Source: Antedon bifida (lineage: Eukaryota; Echinodermata; Crinoidea; Comatulida; Antedonidae). Taken from it: a DNA stretch of 64,000 nucleotides. The DNA lies in the NCBI GenBank assembly GCA_963402885.1, contig OY727098.1, positions 26,326,417 through 26,390,416 of the forward strand. The letters run 5' to 3'. Within the stretch, counting starts at the first letter, position 1. Each line of letters begins with the position of its first letter. The notes under the pieces are model-generated. The model saw only the letters and a list, made by a program, of their open reading frames with translations. It did no database searches and was not told the origin of the DNA. The position numbers were made by a program, and so were the translations under genes. Positions 36,113 through 48,950 of this stretch are shown one piece after another.

Positions 36113-38000
36113 AGAATTTGTTTAACTTCCTTAATTTGTTAAGCTGATTATTTAGTAATATTGCTGACACATCAGTAATTAGCAGCAGAATCCTGTTAGT
36201 TTATAAACAATAACCTATATTATTTCCACTTTCATATCATCATTTTATACCTGTCATCTTGGGGGAAATCCTTTTGATGATGACATAAAGTCTGTTAATA
36301 GGTTTCCCTTCAACAACTTCAAAATGACACCAAATCAAACATCAGTCAAGCAATATTCTTTCTTATTAATTAATATTAGTACAAATAATTAGAATATAAA
36401 TATACAAGTAATCCCATGTTGCTTATAATTTATAGTTATTGTGCATGCTTTATTTTCATATTATTAAATATTGTGTAACTTAAGCAGATATGGGCAGAAA
36501 TAAAGTAATTCTATTAGTATAAGTATAAGTATCCATAGAAGTTTGTGCATATTAGAATGTTTACTGTACTTCACAATATACATAGGTGGTAGATCCCGGG
36601 GTGGAAGCCCAACCGGTATGGCCCCCTAATAGAACATCAGTAAAAGACTCATTTAAGCACCTCATTTTAGTTTGTGTAGGTGCTATTTGCACCCTATTTC
36701 AATACCCTAGATACGCCACTGATATTGTGAATGCAAGTACCATTTTGTATGTAAGTATATGAAACAACATGCTGGATCACATACTAGAATGACCTAGTTA
36801 ACAACATGCTGGATCACATACTAGAATGACCTAGTTAAGCAAGTACAGTTTCCTGTCTGAAAGTGATATTAGCATTCTAAATCTAAGCATCAACACAATG
36901 TGATTTGTCCCTTTTAACAGCTTGAATAAACTATACTACTCTTTATTAGTAATAATCCAATAATATCATAGTACACACATGAAAATATAAAAAATATTAC
37001 TTAATGACAGTCATTACAAAACAGTATTTATAAAAGTTCAGGCCTATATAATGTAGATACCAGTAGATTTGATTTGAATTTTATATTTGGAAAATCATTA
37101 TAAAAAAATAGATACAAAGTGATAACATTACCTGACATTACAAATGAATACATTTTACAAAATATTTTCCAGGATATCCCAATAAGCTTATTAATTTATT
37201 TCCGTTGGGATCCTTTTATAATCTAAATTAAATTACTGGTAATCTAAAATTAAAAGTATTGCATTAACACATAAATATAACAAAATAAATATAGATATAA
37301 AACAGTTTAATTAAAAATGACTAGTTATGTAACCTTTTTCTTAAAATTACTCGTTTTCAATTTGCTGAATGGATTGAGGTAGGTTATTCCACGCCTGTAT
37401 ACTATAATAAAAAGATTTAAGAACTGAAAAACCATTGTCACTACTTCTAGTCATGTATTGGTGGCTAGATGAAACTCTTTGAACCTTTCAGTCAAATAAG
37501 GTACTGATTTTATTGATGAAATTGCCTAGAGTGCAGATAGAGTAAATTTATCCCATTCACACGGATCCGCAGCCTAACTATGCATGCATACGTCAATGCA
37601 AAGCTAAATCTAAACTGAATTATTGTTAAAGTGTATAACAAACAAATCTGATTGTTTACTTAACATCAACAAAAAGACAATTTGACAGTTTCTCACGCTT
37701 TAAACAAGTGAAAGAATGTTTTTCATATCTTTTTGTCAGTTTTTAAATGAAACAAAAATTTCCCTGAAAATATAGATTAAATCTTGAAGGACATATTTTT
37801 TGCTGGTAGCAATCTTCATTGACATCTTTCAAATTCTAGTTTATTGCCATCTGTATATTATATTCTAGTAGTAAAAGACAGTGAAACATGATGGTATGCT
37901 ATGAACCTCTGAAAGGGTTGTAAAAGTCTTTAGCCTGCTGTCTACAATGTTGTAACGGCTATGAGCACTCACTTGTTAAATACAGGAGCCCAGAGCTTAA
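36113..38000. other. Gene-free AT-rich stretch
   Basis: No exon is seen. A 37-bp segment (ACAACATGCTGGATCACATA ...) is duplicated in tandem at 36763-36837. Confidence 0.6.
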
Positions 38001-38001
38001 A

Positions 38002-38216
38002 GGGGCCCAGAGCATGAGCAGTCCAATGCAACTACCCAGCGCTGGAGGGCAACTTATGAGTGCTAAACCAGGGGCCCCAGAGCATGAGCAGTCTAATGCA
38101 ACTACCCAGCGTTGGAGGGCAACTTATGAGTGCTAAACCAGGGGCCCCAGAGCATGAGCAGTCCAATGCAACTACCCAATGTTGGAAGGCCACATGAGTG
38201 CTAAACCAGGGGCCTT
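38002..38216. repeat. 70-bp tandem repeat, three copies
   Basis: GGGGCCC(C)AGAGCATGAGCAGT starts at 38002, 38071 and 38141. Each unit runs through ACTACCCAGCG(T/C)TGGAGGGC and GAGTGCTAAACCA. It is GC-rich for this window. Confidence 0.92.
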
Positions 38217-38449
38217 GTCTCCTGAATTACACCACTGCCTCTATAAGATTAATCACATTATTTTTACACATGTTTAATGTTTGCAGCATACATCTCTTAT
38301 AATTGTCATCTTTTGAATTATTTATAAGTCTACTTTGAATGATCGTGCCTGAATGTCAGTAAAAAAAATCCTGGTGTGATTGCGTACTTGAATTAGTTTT
38401 TAGTTGGATTATTCCATAACCTGTAGAGGGGGTTTGAAGGTTCCAACAA

Positions 38450-38635
38450 ACCCCCTTTTTTTTGCTGAAGTGTTCTTTTTAACTAAAGAGGCCAGCAGCA
38501 GAAGCTTCACTAGCATAGCTCCTGAAGATTTCTTCCCTTTTTGTTGAAAAAATAACCCTCTTATACAATCTTGGCTAAAGGGCTTGGGTACCGGTTATTA
38601 ACTGTGTGAATAAATTAACCCCAATCAATTTTTAT
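38450..38635 (+). repeat. Dispersed element fragment
   Basis: GTGTGAATAAATTAACCCCAAT at 38606 is shared with the interior of the foldback element at 47914-48000. The preceding GAGGCCAGCAGCAGAAGCTTC block is GC-richer and unassigned. Confidence 0.4.
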
Positions 38636-39996
38636 ACAGTAATAAAAAATATTTAGTGGTTCAATAAAAATATGGTTATAAATATTGACTTTATTTAAAT
38701 GCATATGATTAACATAAAAATAGGTCATTGGTAGATTGTTGCGTGCTCACTTAATTATCGATTGTGTATATTTAAAAAATAGGTTGTCTACACTTTCAAA
38801 TATGATCATTAGAAAAAACCTAAATATTCTACGAGGCGTTATATTACTCAACAAGAATGAGTTGCGGTTGATGTATTGTAATCAAGTAATATATATAACC
38901 GTTGGATCGTGTTTACGCTTCTGAATTTCTTAATTATTATTATAGCGGCTGTTAATCAAAATAAATTAAAGTGCATGCGATATTTCCTCCATGGTAGATA
39001 TAACCGTTTATGTAGGTGAAGAAACCTTGAATCAATGAGACAGGCATCCTAATCATGCATATCCCTCAATTATAATATTTGTTGGCTATATAAATATTTT
39101 GAATACAAAATTAATCCAGTTAAGCCTGGAAATTGAATGACAATAAAGGTATCTTCTTTATTATTCTTCTTCTTTAGCCATTGGTTTTTTAGTTTCTTTG
39201 GTTTGGAAAACAAAAACTATTTTCCATATGATTAAAGCATGCATATTAAATGAGGCAGATGGCAAAGTAATCATATTTTCACAATAGTTTGCAAAAATAT
39301 GGATGGACACAATATTATCATTTTGCCACAGGAAATTGTAGGACTTTAGTAGGAAAGTTTTTTTGTTTTTGTTTTTTCTGTTGTTTATAAGCGCCACACA
39401 GCGCCACACTAAGGCAGAAATCTTATATTTTATATTCTTAATAAAAGAAGCACAAATTTGTGAATATCAGAGTGAAATGTTTTTATTAACAAATTTCAAA
39501 GATTTGAAAATGTTATTTTTAATTCTCATGCTTCACATTGCTCCTTTTTTTTCTTTTATTTTCTCCTTAAATATTGTTTGATAGTTTATCCATTTTTAGA
39601 TATAAAATTGTAAAAGTTTATTGTATTCTTTGTTTTCTTTTATCTCAGCCTGTTAGTGGAGGTTTTTTTTTATCCCTGTTGATATAAAAAAAAAAAAAAA
39701 TTGATAATCATCTACTAAATGGTTAATTTATTAACTAGCTTAGCATATGTCAAATTGCTTTACTCTTATTGGTTCGTTACTGCCCTCCTGACTACTTTTA
39801 CATTTTGTGAGTAACTTAACTACCTGGATTTAAAAATTAACCCATAATTGATGTCAGCAAGATGAAGTGGTATAAACTAAATGAATTTGCCGACAATAAT
39901 CCTAGTACAATGTATTATTACGTAACTAAATATTAATATGTAATAAATTGAACTGTGTTAAGAAAATACAAGTATGTACTGAGTCCTGGAGGCCAA

Positions 39997-40034
39997 CGCA
40001 ACAGGCCTACCGCAACAGGCCTACCGCAACAGGC
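39997..40034. repeat. 14-bp repeat, about 2.6 copies
   Basis: CGCAACAGGCCTAC occurs twice, followed by a partial third copy CGCAACAGGC. Confidence 0.85.
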
Positions 40035-40167
40035 AGTCTTTAGATAGTTTAACCTATTATGTAACAACATGTCTAGTGACTCCCTAGCAAGTTAAAAAAA
40101 GATGGTGGGTGTACGGTGGATAATTTTTGCTATAGCACGAAAATAAAAATCTGAATAAAAACACCAT

Positions 40168-40841
40168 GAACCACAGATCACAATACCAGCAATGAAGATG
40201 ACCTATTACAACGACTCAATCAACTCGGACTTGACACAACAAAACTAAGCAAAGGTCGTATTGCAGAACCCTACGTAATTGGCAGAATCCCTCTTGCTGG
40301 TGAATGGTCTTTACAAATCATTGGCAGAAGCAACTGCAACCACACATGTCAAGCAAGACATTGCATACATGGTCGCACAAGAGTTCAATGTGCAATCAAC
40401 ACTTAGCGGTGTTGCACAGGGTGTTGTTGATAGTTTTACGCATCCACCACGATACATATTTACAGAACAATGCGAGCAAAGTTTTGCCAAATGATAATAT
40501 TAATATGTTGGTGCAGAATATAATTTTCCACTTGATAACTCGCTTAGACAGACTTATAATAGTCCAGTAACTGTACCATATAGTGAGTCAAACCAGCAAT
40601 GTGATCCACCTACTTTGTACATACCATCACTATCGATGCCTGCTCTCCAGATAGTACCTGAGAGTGTTACGCCTACGCCAAATTATATGCCGGTGACACA
40701 AAGTCATCAGAGGGTAGCGATCCCCAACCAATTATGGTCAGTTGTATAATAGACACTATGAATAAACATAATAACGCTGAAGAAGAACCTGATGCGGATG
40801 ATAAATCCATCAAATTTACAGACTTTATAATTTGACGTTTT
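40168..40841 (+). pseudogene. Frame-broken coding remnant (unrecognised)
   Basis: Four successive plus-strand segments look coding but sit in different frames. They begin with a frame near 40190 (DDLLQRLNQLGLDTTKLSKG). Next is 40279-40494 (LYKSLAEATATTHVKQDIAY ... VAQGVVDSFTHPPRY). Then 40508-40750 (LSMPALQIVPESVTPTPNYM). Last is a C-terminal piece ending TGA near 40837 (NAEEEPDADDKSIKFTDFII). The block is GC-richer than its flanks and has no convincing splice sites at the frame changes. The simplest reading is a decayed single-exon gene, such as a retrocopy or transposon ORF. The family was not recognised. Chance open frames cannot be excluded. Confidence 0.35.
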
Positions 40842-43467
40842 CTTTTATTCTATAAATATAATCATATTTCGATAAACTTAAATTCTGAATGTTAGATGTA
40901 CTTAATATTGTTGTTAGTATAATTTTGTTCTTTTATCATACATAATTCTGTTTAGTACCTACGCCTCCCTTATTGACATGAAAGGGATCTGTCTTGTACA
41001 GTAGACACAGTACAGAATACACACTGTTAGTAGTAAAGACATTCTCAGTGTGTAATAATACTAATTGAGATATTCTCACTATTCTTCTATGACAGCATGC
41101 AAGGAAGCAGCTTAAGCTTTCAAAGAAAACTTTATACTTTTGAAAGTGAAATTAAGACATTTATGCAACCTTGTATTTCCTTTTAAAAATTCCAAAACAT
41201 AATTCACAGCGACTCAAGAATGAGGATGCCTTGGAGCTCTGTTTTTAAGATATTAGATTTTCATTGTTTGTAGCTTAGTGGCGACATATCACGGCTTGAC
41301 TCACCTGGGAAATGTACACCTTTGATTATGAAATAGTGAGTCCAAGACGAGGTGATGATAGCTCGTTCCTGGTAGACCGCTACGTGACATTGCTTTATTA
41401 TGAAAATGATATTTAAAGAGAATTCCATGAGCATGTTGTTGACATGAATGATATGATGCCTTTTAGGTAGATTTCTTTATCCAATAAAAGCCTTACTTAG
41501 TTAGTTATTCATCCTTTTGAAAAATCTCTCCTTCCTTATTTCTAAATGAATCAGCGCAACATTATCTGTTAAAAATATAAAAAAGTTGTTCTCTTAAATG
41601 AGGTGAGTGCACTCCCCCTAGGGCTCCATGGATCCGCCTCTCATAAATCTACATTCTAAATATTAATTTAAAGTTATCAAGAGGAATTGCTAATTTTTTA
41701 CTGTGTTTCTTTGGTGACAATAGTCTAATTAATTTCTATATTGTTAAAAGCAATCAGATTAAAAAATTTTTTAAGGAATCATCTGTGTGGTTAAACCAGA
41801 TTCAGACTACAAAATGAAAATCAACATGATCTTTAATAAACATTGTACTGTACAACATTTAAATCAAATTTATTTTCTTTAGTCTGTACTCAAAGCAGGT
41901 CATTTGCAGTAGATAACAAGGTCAAGTTCTTGACCGGCGTTTGAATTTCACAAGTCGCGCTCGATGATAGCATCGTAACGACAATATGCGGAACATTAAT
42001 CCAGTCTTGAATTAATTACTCAACATTAAAGTCAAAGGTAATTACTCTCTTACATTTGTATATTTAGATGCAAGAAACCTCTAGATACTCAGCTATGTTG
42101 TCAAACTATGTTTCAAAAATGTCATTAATGCATAACATATGTATTGAATTATAAATGTGTACATGTATCAATGTTTAATCTTTTTCTCTTTTGTTTGTCA
42201 CGTATTGTTAAAGTAGAACGATGACATAGGTAATGGTAAATGCTGAAAAGAATGGAGAGTCAGACAACTGTACTGTAAATGGCTGAGTATAGTTCCAGAA
42301 AGGTATACAATTTGGCGGAAATCCCGGGGAAAAATTACGGGGTGGGTGTACTAGGATTGTATTTATAAACAATGTCAAAATTTAGCATTCAACTCTGTAG
42401 TGGGATTATACTCAAATATATGAATTATGCTTTATATATATAGTATCAAACTTTATGATGTTAAAGAAAAAAATGAAAAGAAAAATATGATGAAATGAAG
42501 AAATACAAAACTATAACCACCATAAGCAAAGTTGCACAATAATCCTCATCATCTATTGCTTTTATTACCACACATTAAATATCTTTTATTCCTTCAAGGA
42601 ATTCCAATATCTGTAAAAAAATTCCACAAGGAATAAACCGGTATTTGGTGAAAGAACCAGTAAAAATGACTAACAAGATTTTAGTAGCATTAGTTATGAG
42701 AACAACTGTTGTTTGTGACGTTTCAATAGATGGAAATTGTTTTTCACTTGCTTGTTAAGAAACGACAAGAGAATTACGTTTATTTTTACAATGAATATTA
42801 TTTGCCTCAAAGCCAGAATGCATCAATCCTTGCTAGCATTTTTTCAAAGAATTATTTATACTTTTTCTCAACACAAATTAACTTCAATGCTGTTGATAGT
42901 TAAATATTAATTAATTGAGCATACACTGACGTTGTCACGATCTCTATGCATGCATTGCTTAATAATTTGTTACAAATTATCAATCTTTATCATGCTTTTA
43001 TTGTTACCTAACAAGTAAAACTGATTGACACATAAATGACGATGTTTGGTTTACTTGAGTAGATGCTCAACAAATATTGTATGGCTGAAATTAATAAAAT
43101 GTCATCATCTTCATCATCATACATCATCCTCTATTTGATAGCAAATATGGTTTTAAAGGCTACAGACAGTAACTAACAAAAACTGGTTTCAAAATTTGAA
43201 TATACTAAAGGAAAATTAATATTGGCCTATTTCCATTTTATGACTAACAATAAATTGACTATAAGCAACGAGACTAAAATCAATGAATATGGTGGTATTA
43301 ACTCTGATAGGAAAGTTTTTTAAAAAGTAATTTGTGACTAGCCTGTGTAAATGTAGTGTAAATAATATATGTTGTGCAAAACAGATCTTACCATAATGTG
43401 ACCTTAATAGTGAGATGTAAAAAGTAAATTAATAGCTTATCTCTGCACCCTAACCAACCTAACCTAA
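40842..43467. other. Gene-free AT-rich stretch
   Basis: No supported exon or intact repeat. A GC-richer segment at 41275-41400 contains TAGCTTAGTGG, which resembles a tRNA A box but has no matching B box. A (CATCAT)n run lies near 43100. Confidence 0.45.
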
Positions 43468-43649
43468 GGGTCTTTCACACCTGTTCCGGCACAGTTCCGG
43501 TCCGGCGAAACGAACATCAATGTTTCGTTTTCGCGACGCGGCTATGCACCAATCGATATGTGCATAGCCGCATGAAAATGAAACATTGAAGTTTTATTTG
43601 ATTTTCCAGCGACGGACCGGAACCCAGTTTCTTGCTAGTAGAAAGGTCC
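43468..43649. mobile_element. MITE-C, foldback element
   Basis: The left end is GGGTCTTTCACACCTGTTCC and the right end, inverted, GGACCTTTCTACTAGCAAG. The inner arms GTTCCGGTCCGGCGA and TCGCTGGAAAATC are preceded on the right by GACGGACCGGAACC. In the centre GCGGCTATGCAC pairs with GTGCATAGCCGC. Nearly the whole element can fold on itself. Confidence 0.8.
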
Positions 43650-44053
43650 AATAATAATGTACTCCCTACAATATTTAAATTAGCTTGAATATCATAACAA
43701 TGATTGACAAATACAACATTTATGATTTATGACATAAACTATAATCCTTCTGAATGCTAAAAATAGTAAAGGTAGATATTCTATACTATGCAAATTGGCT
43801 TACAATTGCATGTCAAACCAGTAATTTATGTTGACACTAACTAACTTTGGTTACCAATTTTATTTCAGCCATCAATCTGCCATCTTATTTCCTCTTTTCT
43901 GACACCAAAAATATACCATATGGGGGTATTTACTTACAATGGTATACTTTTGGCAGCAGAAATGTTGCTCATGAAATATTACAGTAGGCCTAGTGTATTC
44001 AATATAAAGTACTATATTTATCTGTGAATTGATTATGGATTTAATAAGGTTTT

Positions 44054-44082
44054 GGCAATATGTATATATATATATATATATT
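44054..44082. repeat. (TA)n microsatellite
   Basis: A short run of TA dinucleotides with no other structure. Confidence 0.9.
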
Positions 44083-44138
44083 TTTCCTGACAAGGCTAGG
44101 AGGCACCGGATCCCTGAAAAGATCAAGACTTAACCGAT

Positions 44139-44175
44139 GCTAACTGGGGTACTTACACACTGATCCCCAGTTAGC
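44139..44175. repeat. Perfect 11-bp stem-loop in transposon-like DNA
   Basis: GCTAACTGGGG pairs with CCCCAGTTAGC across a 15-nt loop. The GC-richer flanks (GGCTAGGAGGCACCGGATCC; CATACTCCGGTTTGGG) and a pyrimidine-rich run downstream suggest a retroelement 3' region of unknown class. Confidence 0.5.
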
Positions 44176-44638
44176 AGTGATGGTGTATCCCATACTCCGG
44201 TTTGGGTGCTAGCTTGGTGTTTTTGTCTATTTGTTCTCTTCCTTTTGTTTTCCACTCTTTCTCTTTATTGTCGAGCATAGAGACATCGTTTATTTGTGCT
44301 ATTCTATCTATTCAAATATGAAAGATGTGTCAACCAGGCTGAAAATGATACCATACAGTATACCATCTTCCCAATAAACTTAATTTTGTATGTTTGAAAA
44401 GATTAAAAAATGAAATTTATACACCAAACCACATTTCATTGTTTTGCAGTGAAACTAAACGTTGCACAGCAATAAATAACCCAGTAAATGCCATTCCAAT
44501 CCACAAATAAAGTGGGTGTTTTAAAGAATTTTGTATTTGAAATTTGTCCCATTTCTGCTGCTAGAGAAATTGGGGTAAAGAGATATTGTAATGTTCACTA
44601 TATTATAATATCTCTATGCTTTGCCTCCAAAAAAGGCT

Positions 44639-44802
44639 TAAGCTCTCAGTGTCAAACCTTATGTGACAAAAAATGTGATGTGCCCATATATGGACATGAT
44701 GATGATGTCATATCACTACCATATTTGAGCAAATCACTACCATATTTGGGTATATCACACTTTTTTTTGTCAAACTAGTTTGATAGTGTAGACAGAGCTT
44801 AA
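44639..44802 (-). mobile_element. MITE-A copy
   Basis: The left end is AAGCTCTCAGTGTCAAACC, with a deletion, and the right end is GATAGTGTAGACAGAGCTT. Two internal CACTACCATATTTG units are present. The outer flanks read TTAA on both sides. Confidence 0.92.
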
Positions 44803-45212
44803 GACCTAGATGCTATTTTGAACTGTAATAGTACTGTAATATAATGTGCGATGTTTTGACTGTATTTAAATTATAATTCTATATAAATTAAATACATTAC
44901 AGTACTTTCAAAGTCATTACATTTGATTTAGGAGGGGTGGTATAGGTCCTGACAGGTGATGAAAGTGGTAGAAGGATGAATGGATATCTAACCACCCACT
45001 GGAAACATTCCAATCCCAGATGGTACTCATATCCTAGCAAAGAACCTGCAACCACCAGTTGGAATGCCATGGGAAAGGCATGCACATTGCTGCTTAGGAT
45101 TATTGCTGGTGATAAAATAAAAGTCTGGGTATGGGTACATTTGAAAAGCAACATCATTCATTCAAAACATTTCATTTCAAACTTTTCATTTAAAACATTT
45201 AATTCAAAGCAT

Positions 45213-45360
45213 TTAATTCATATCGCGTCATGCAATTCATATCGCGTCATGCAATTCATATCGCGTCATCCAATTCATATCGCGTCATGCAATTCATATC
45301 GCGTCATGCAATTCATATCGATGCATTTCATTCACATATCGCATCCTAAAATTCATATCA
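45213..45360. repeat. 19-bp minisatellite, about six copies
   Basis: AATTCATATCGCGTCATGC recurs from 45215 in 19-bp steps and decays to ATTCATATCGATGCATTTC and related forms. It is preceded by AATTCAAAGCATTT-like degenerate units from about 45150. It forms part of a 188-codon plus-strand ORF that owes its openness to the repeat. Confidence 0.95.
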
Positions 45361-45624
45361 AAATGTTGCATACACAGCGTTCCATAGGTTTGTGGTGTAG
45401 AAGAAAAATAATTTCTATTCTCATAAATTGTTTTTTAAAGTGCATTTCTGAAATGAATGATATTTCTGAGCCTATAAGCAATGATTCAAAGTGGTCCCTA
45501 GGCTGCCAAAAATTGATTAGATCCTGGACTCAAAAGGAATAGCCGAATACATTATTACTGTAGAGTATTTTTTTGCAAGCTAATCAATGTGTACCTAGGG
45601 GGGCTTTCTGAACCCAACACCTAC

Positions 45625-45722
45625 ATTGTAGATGAATTAGACGACTAAACCATTAGAAGAAAAGAAGATTGACTTTAAATGAGGTTGATGGTGAAGTAGG
45701 TCTCAAGTTCAAATCCATAATG
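45625..45722 (+). repeat. Possible tRNA-derived fragment
   Basis: AAGTTCAAATCC near 45705 resembles a B box and lies about 60 bp after TTAGACGACTAAACC. No acceptor stem is visible. Weak. Confidence 0.2.
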
Positions 45723-47913
45723 ATAAAAGTACAACAATCTATAATAGTAACACTCAGTAGGTAATGCAAACAGAAACAAATGGCTATGTAGCTAATTGAA
45801 AATACTCTACCACAAATTGCTGTTTACAGTGTTTTTGTAGTTGTTGAAGTAAAAATGTATTTTGGTTATGGCTCTCTATTCAGCCGGTATTCAATAGATT
45901 AGAGATACAACAAATAAATGTCCCGCTACCCACATAATTCTGAATGGCCACAGCGGGCATGTATGCTGGGTTGTAAATTGGGATGTCTTTTTTTCTGAAA
46001 ATAGGACAAAAACTGTGGCACAGTGGCACGATTATGTACAGTATAGAGGGTGGTATCTCTGAATGAACCAATAGAACCCCCCAGCATAGTGCCTTCACAG
46101 TGACTTTCATAATGTTCTCTTGCCATAATCAGGATCCTATACATGTATAGTACTGGGCATAACTTGAGGTGTTAAATTTGATAAATTACATATTTACATG
46201 TAGTGTTATGAAAATTCACAAATTAGGTCTACCTGCCAGCATTCAAGGAATGTCAAAAAAGTGAACAGGAGCCAACAAAACCACAGGAATTTTAGAAATT
46301 TTAAGGAATTCCATCAAAACTTTACTTTCAACTTTAAAGTTTTGTTAACTTTTCCTAATCCTGATGGTTAGAAAGAAAGTTATGTTCACATGACAGAGTT
46401 ATACCGTTTTAGTGTATGATGCCGATAGTAAGGTCAACAGCATTAAGCATTACTCTTGTTGCTTTAAAATCAGAAGTTTCGAGAGAGGTACAGGATCGGT
46501 CCTTTTGAAGATTTGTCTGCTTTTTTTTGTAATGGCACATATTGCTTGCTAATCCTGTGCCTGTTTCCTTAAAATAAATCATTATTTTTAAATGTCACAA
46601 AAATCAATTTATTAATACCAGTATGCTTGATGATTATTTAATACTGGTGTCTTTAAGTCTGGGCTAAATCGTAAAATTTCAAACACCATGTGATGTCATA
46701 ATAAAATAAATAATCCCTCAATGACATTTAGTGATTTTACAATAATATCAAATTGTATTGAAAACTGCACAATTGTTACTACTCTATATTATGACAAATA
46801 TTTGCGTTCCCCTTCAATGAAACTTTTAAAAATGATTGTAAGCATAGTAGAGTGAAAGAATTCCCTCGTGTAAAGCTGTGTAATCAGCTTTCTTTTAAAA
46901 GCTGACATGAATTGTCAAACTTGAACAGTTCCTACGCATGAATGATTCGCAATATAGTTCTTATTATAATATAAACACTGAATTAAAATACCAAAGATGA
47001 CCTTATTAGGCATATTTATTATTACAGATACACAAATTAGTTGATTAGTGTGTAATAAAATGTATATAAATAATAAATAAAAAGGAAGTCTATGGTGTTT
47101 TTATTTAATTTTTATCACAATTTGTTACCTTAAAAATGTACCAAATGTCTGAATGTAAAATTTACACAGACACTCTTTCCGACCGGAAAGCAGGCAATCA
47201 CGTTTTTGAATCACAAATTTTTAGTTGAATGCATCAAGGGCGACACAAAGCAATAAAACATATTTCCTAATAATTAGCATATTGTAGTCACGGGTCTCTA
47301 CAACATAAATTGATATTGCTTTCAATATTTGCCATTAGAGGGAGCTATAGCATGTTCTATGGCAATTAAGTAGGGTGTTTTCATAATCCTTCAATTTTTA
47401 AACACATTAAAAAAAAAATTTAATAATACAACGTTCTACAATTATACCAGTCTCCAAATAAAACTGAGGCAAAAATATATATAAATTTGTTATTTCAGGG
47501 AAGGGAGGGATTTTTTTCTTTCTTAAAGTTAAAGCACTACGGTATATTTTATTGATTGATTTATGCTACCATTTTCTTTAAAACATGATGAAATGAATCA
47601 TTATAATACTGAGAACCCTTCCTAAGGAATAATAAGGGGTCTATCAAGTATCTAAAGTAAAAGTTATAAATAAATGCTTAAATTATTAAAAAAAAATATT
47701 TATTGACAATCACTTGACTTTTTATCCCAAAAGTGTCAACTAATTTCCCAATAGGATTAATATTTAACTTTCATGGTCACTGCAATATTACAATGAAAGA
47801 GCCAACTGAAGGGCATTCCTGTATTCCATGGACCTGCTCCATGATTCATCTAACTTGAATAGGCATACTTCAAAAGTGTAATCAACTTTTTATTTATTTC
47901 TGATGTCTTTTAA
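45723..47913. other. Gene-free AT-rich stretch
   Basis: No exon or recognisable element is supported. Two overlapping minus-strand ORFs near 45.9-46.1 kb have no domain features. Confidence 0.5.
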
Positions 47914-48000
47914 AGGTCCTGTTTCTGCTGCAAAAAAATAACTGGTTAAATACCGTGTGAATAAATTAACCCCAATTTCTTGGGAGCAGAAACAGGACAA
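47914..48000. mobile_element. Small foldback element, 14-bp perfect arms
   Basis: GTCCTGTTTCTGCT (47916-47929) pairs perfectly with AGCAGAAACAGGAC (47985-47998) around a 55-nt centre. The centre contains GTGTGAATAAATTAACCCC, which is also present at 38606. Confidence 0.7.
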
Positions 48001-48627
48001 AGTTTTTTTTTTTTTCCTGATGATTTTTTTTGTACCATTTAGAAATTTTGAAAAGCAGTACAATCAGAGGTAGGTCACCTATAATAACTTGTACTTTGTG
48101 AAATCTAGCAGTGGGTTTACTTATGAAACTTTTTTATTCCTGACCTAAAGCAATAATAATGTTGCTAGATGATCTCTCGGCATGACATTCATATGACTTT
48201 TATTTAAAATTATTTATTAACACTCTTCCTAGGGCAATAAAAGGAGCACAATTATCTATCAATTAAAGACAAAATTTGTGTAAAGTGACCGACTCTTGAC
48301 CTCTTGACAGTAGCCAGTGGATTAATTCACAATAAACAATGTGTTGTTATTGATCAGGCCGCTTGTCTAAAAGCACTTTGATGTAATTTATCACCAGTTC
48401 AGATATTTCATGAAGTGAAGTTAGTTAGTGTCAAAATCAATCAACAGTCGATGCTCTATTTATAATTGGCATAATAAAATTATACACACACATATTATAA
48501 TAATAATATAATATTTTAAAGATTCACTTTCAATTTTGTTTATAATAATATTGAAATTAAAAAGAGAATATAAAAGTAGGGTGGAACTGCTCCCCCCACT
48601 CCACCGGCATACTTTCAGTAGGCAATG

Positions 48628-48838
48628 TTTTCAATTCAATTCAATTCAAAATTCTTTAATCATCCCACACGGGGCAATTCAAATAAAAAGGTCTGAATTA
48701 AAATGATCTTACAAAATATACAAAAAATCACAATACACAGTACAATATAACAAGAGTCAAAGTTCAAGAATTTAAGAGTCGGATGGCCACTGGCAAAAAA
48801 CGAATTTCTTTTCCGGTTTGCTCTACATGCCGGACATT
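48628..48838 (-). mobile_element. Non-LTR retrotransposon 3' end (LINE-like)
   Basis: On the minus strand the segment passes GCCAGTGGCCATCCGACTC, then GCCCCGTGTGGGATGATTAA, and ends in a (TTGAA)n-type tail. This GGGATGATTAAAGAATTTTGAATTG layout is typical of LINE 3' ends with a short terminal repeat. No reverse transcriptase is present. Confidence 0.5.
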
Positions 48839-48841
48839 TTT

Positions 48842-48950
48842 AGTCGCGTGGACGCGACTCTATAGTTCACTATGTCGGTCGGTCGGTCGGTCGGTCTGTC
48901 GATCTGTCTGTCTGTCGGTCCGGTATCACTATGCATTGTAGCACGCGACT
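48842..48950. mobile_element. Miniature element with (GGTC)n core
   Basis: AGTCGCGTG at 48842 and CACGCGACT ending at 48950 are perfect inverted ends. The left end also folds locally (AGTCGCGT-GG-ACGCGACT). Between them lie TCTATAGTTCACTATG and a (GGTC)n/(TGTC)n microsatellite (48873-48922). Confidence 0.65.

Noticed and set aside
44488..44778. 96-codon ORF, and similar ones at 50242-50514 and 61073-61309
   Set aside because: Each is largely made of MITE-A sequence (the YGSDIPKYGSD-type peptide is the internal 20-bp unit).
44976..45542. 188-codon plus-strand ORF
   Set aside because: Its middle is the 19-bp minisatellite and the flanks show no domain or coding bias. Openness is explained by repeats lacking stops.
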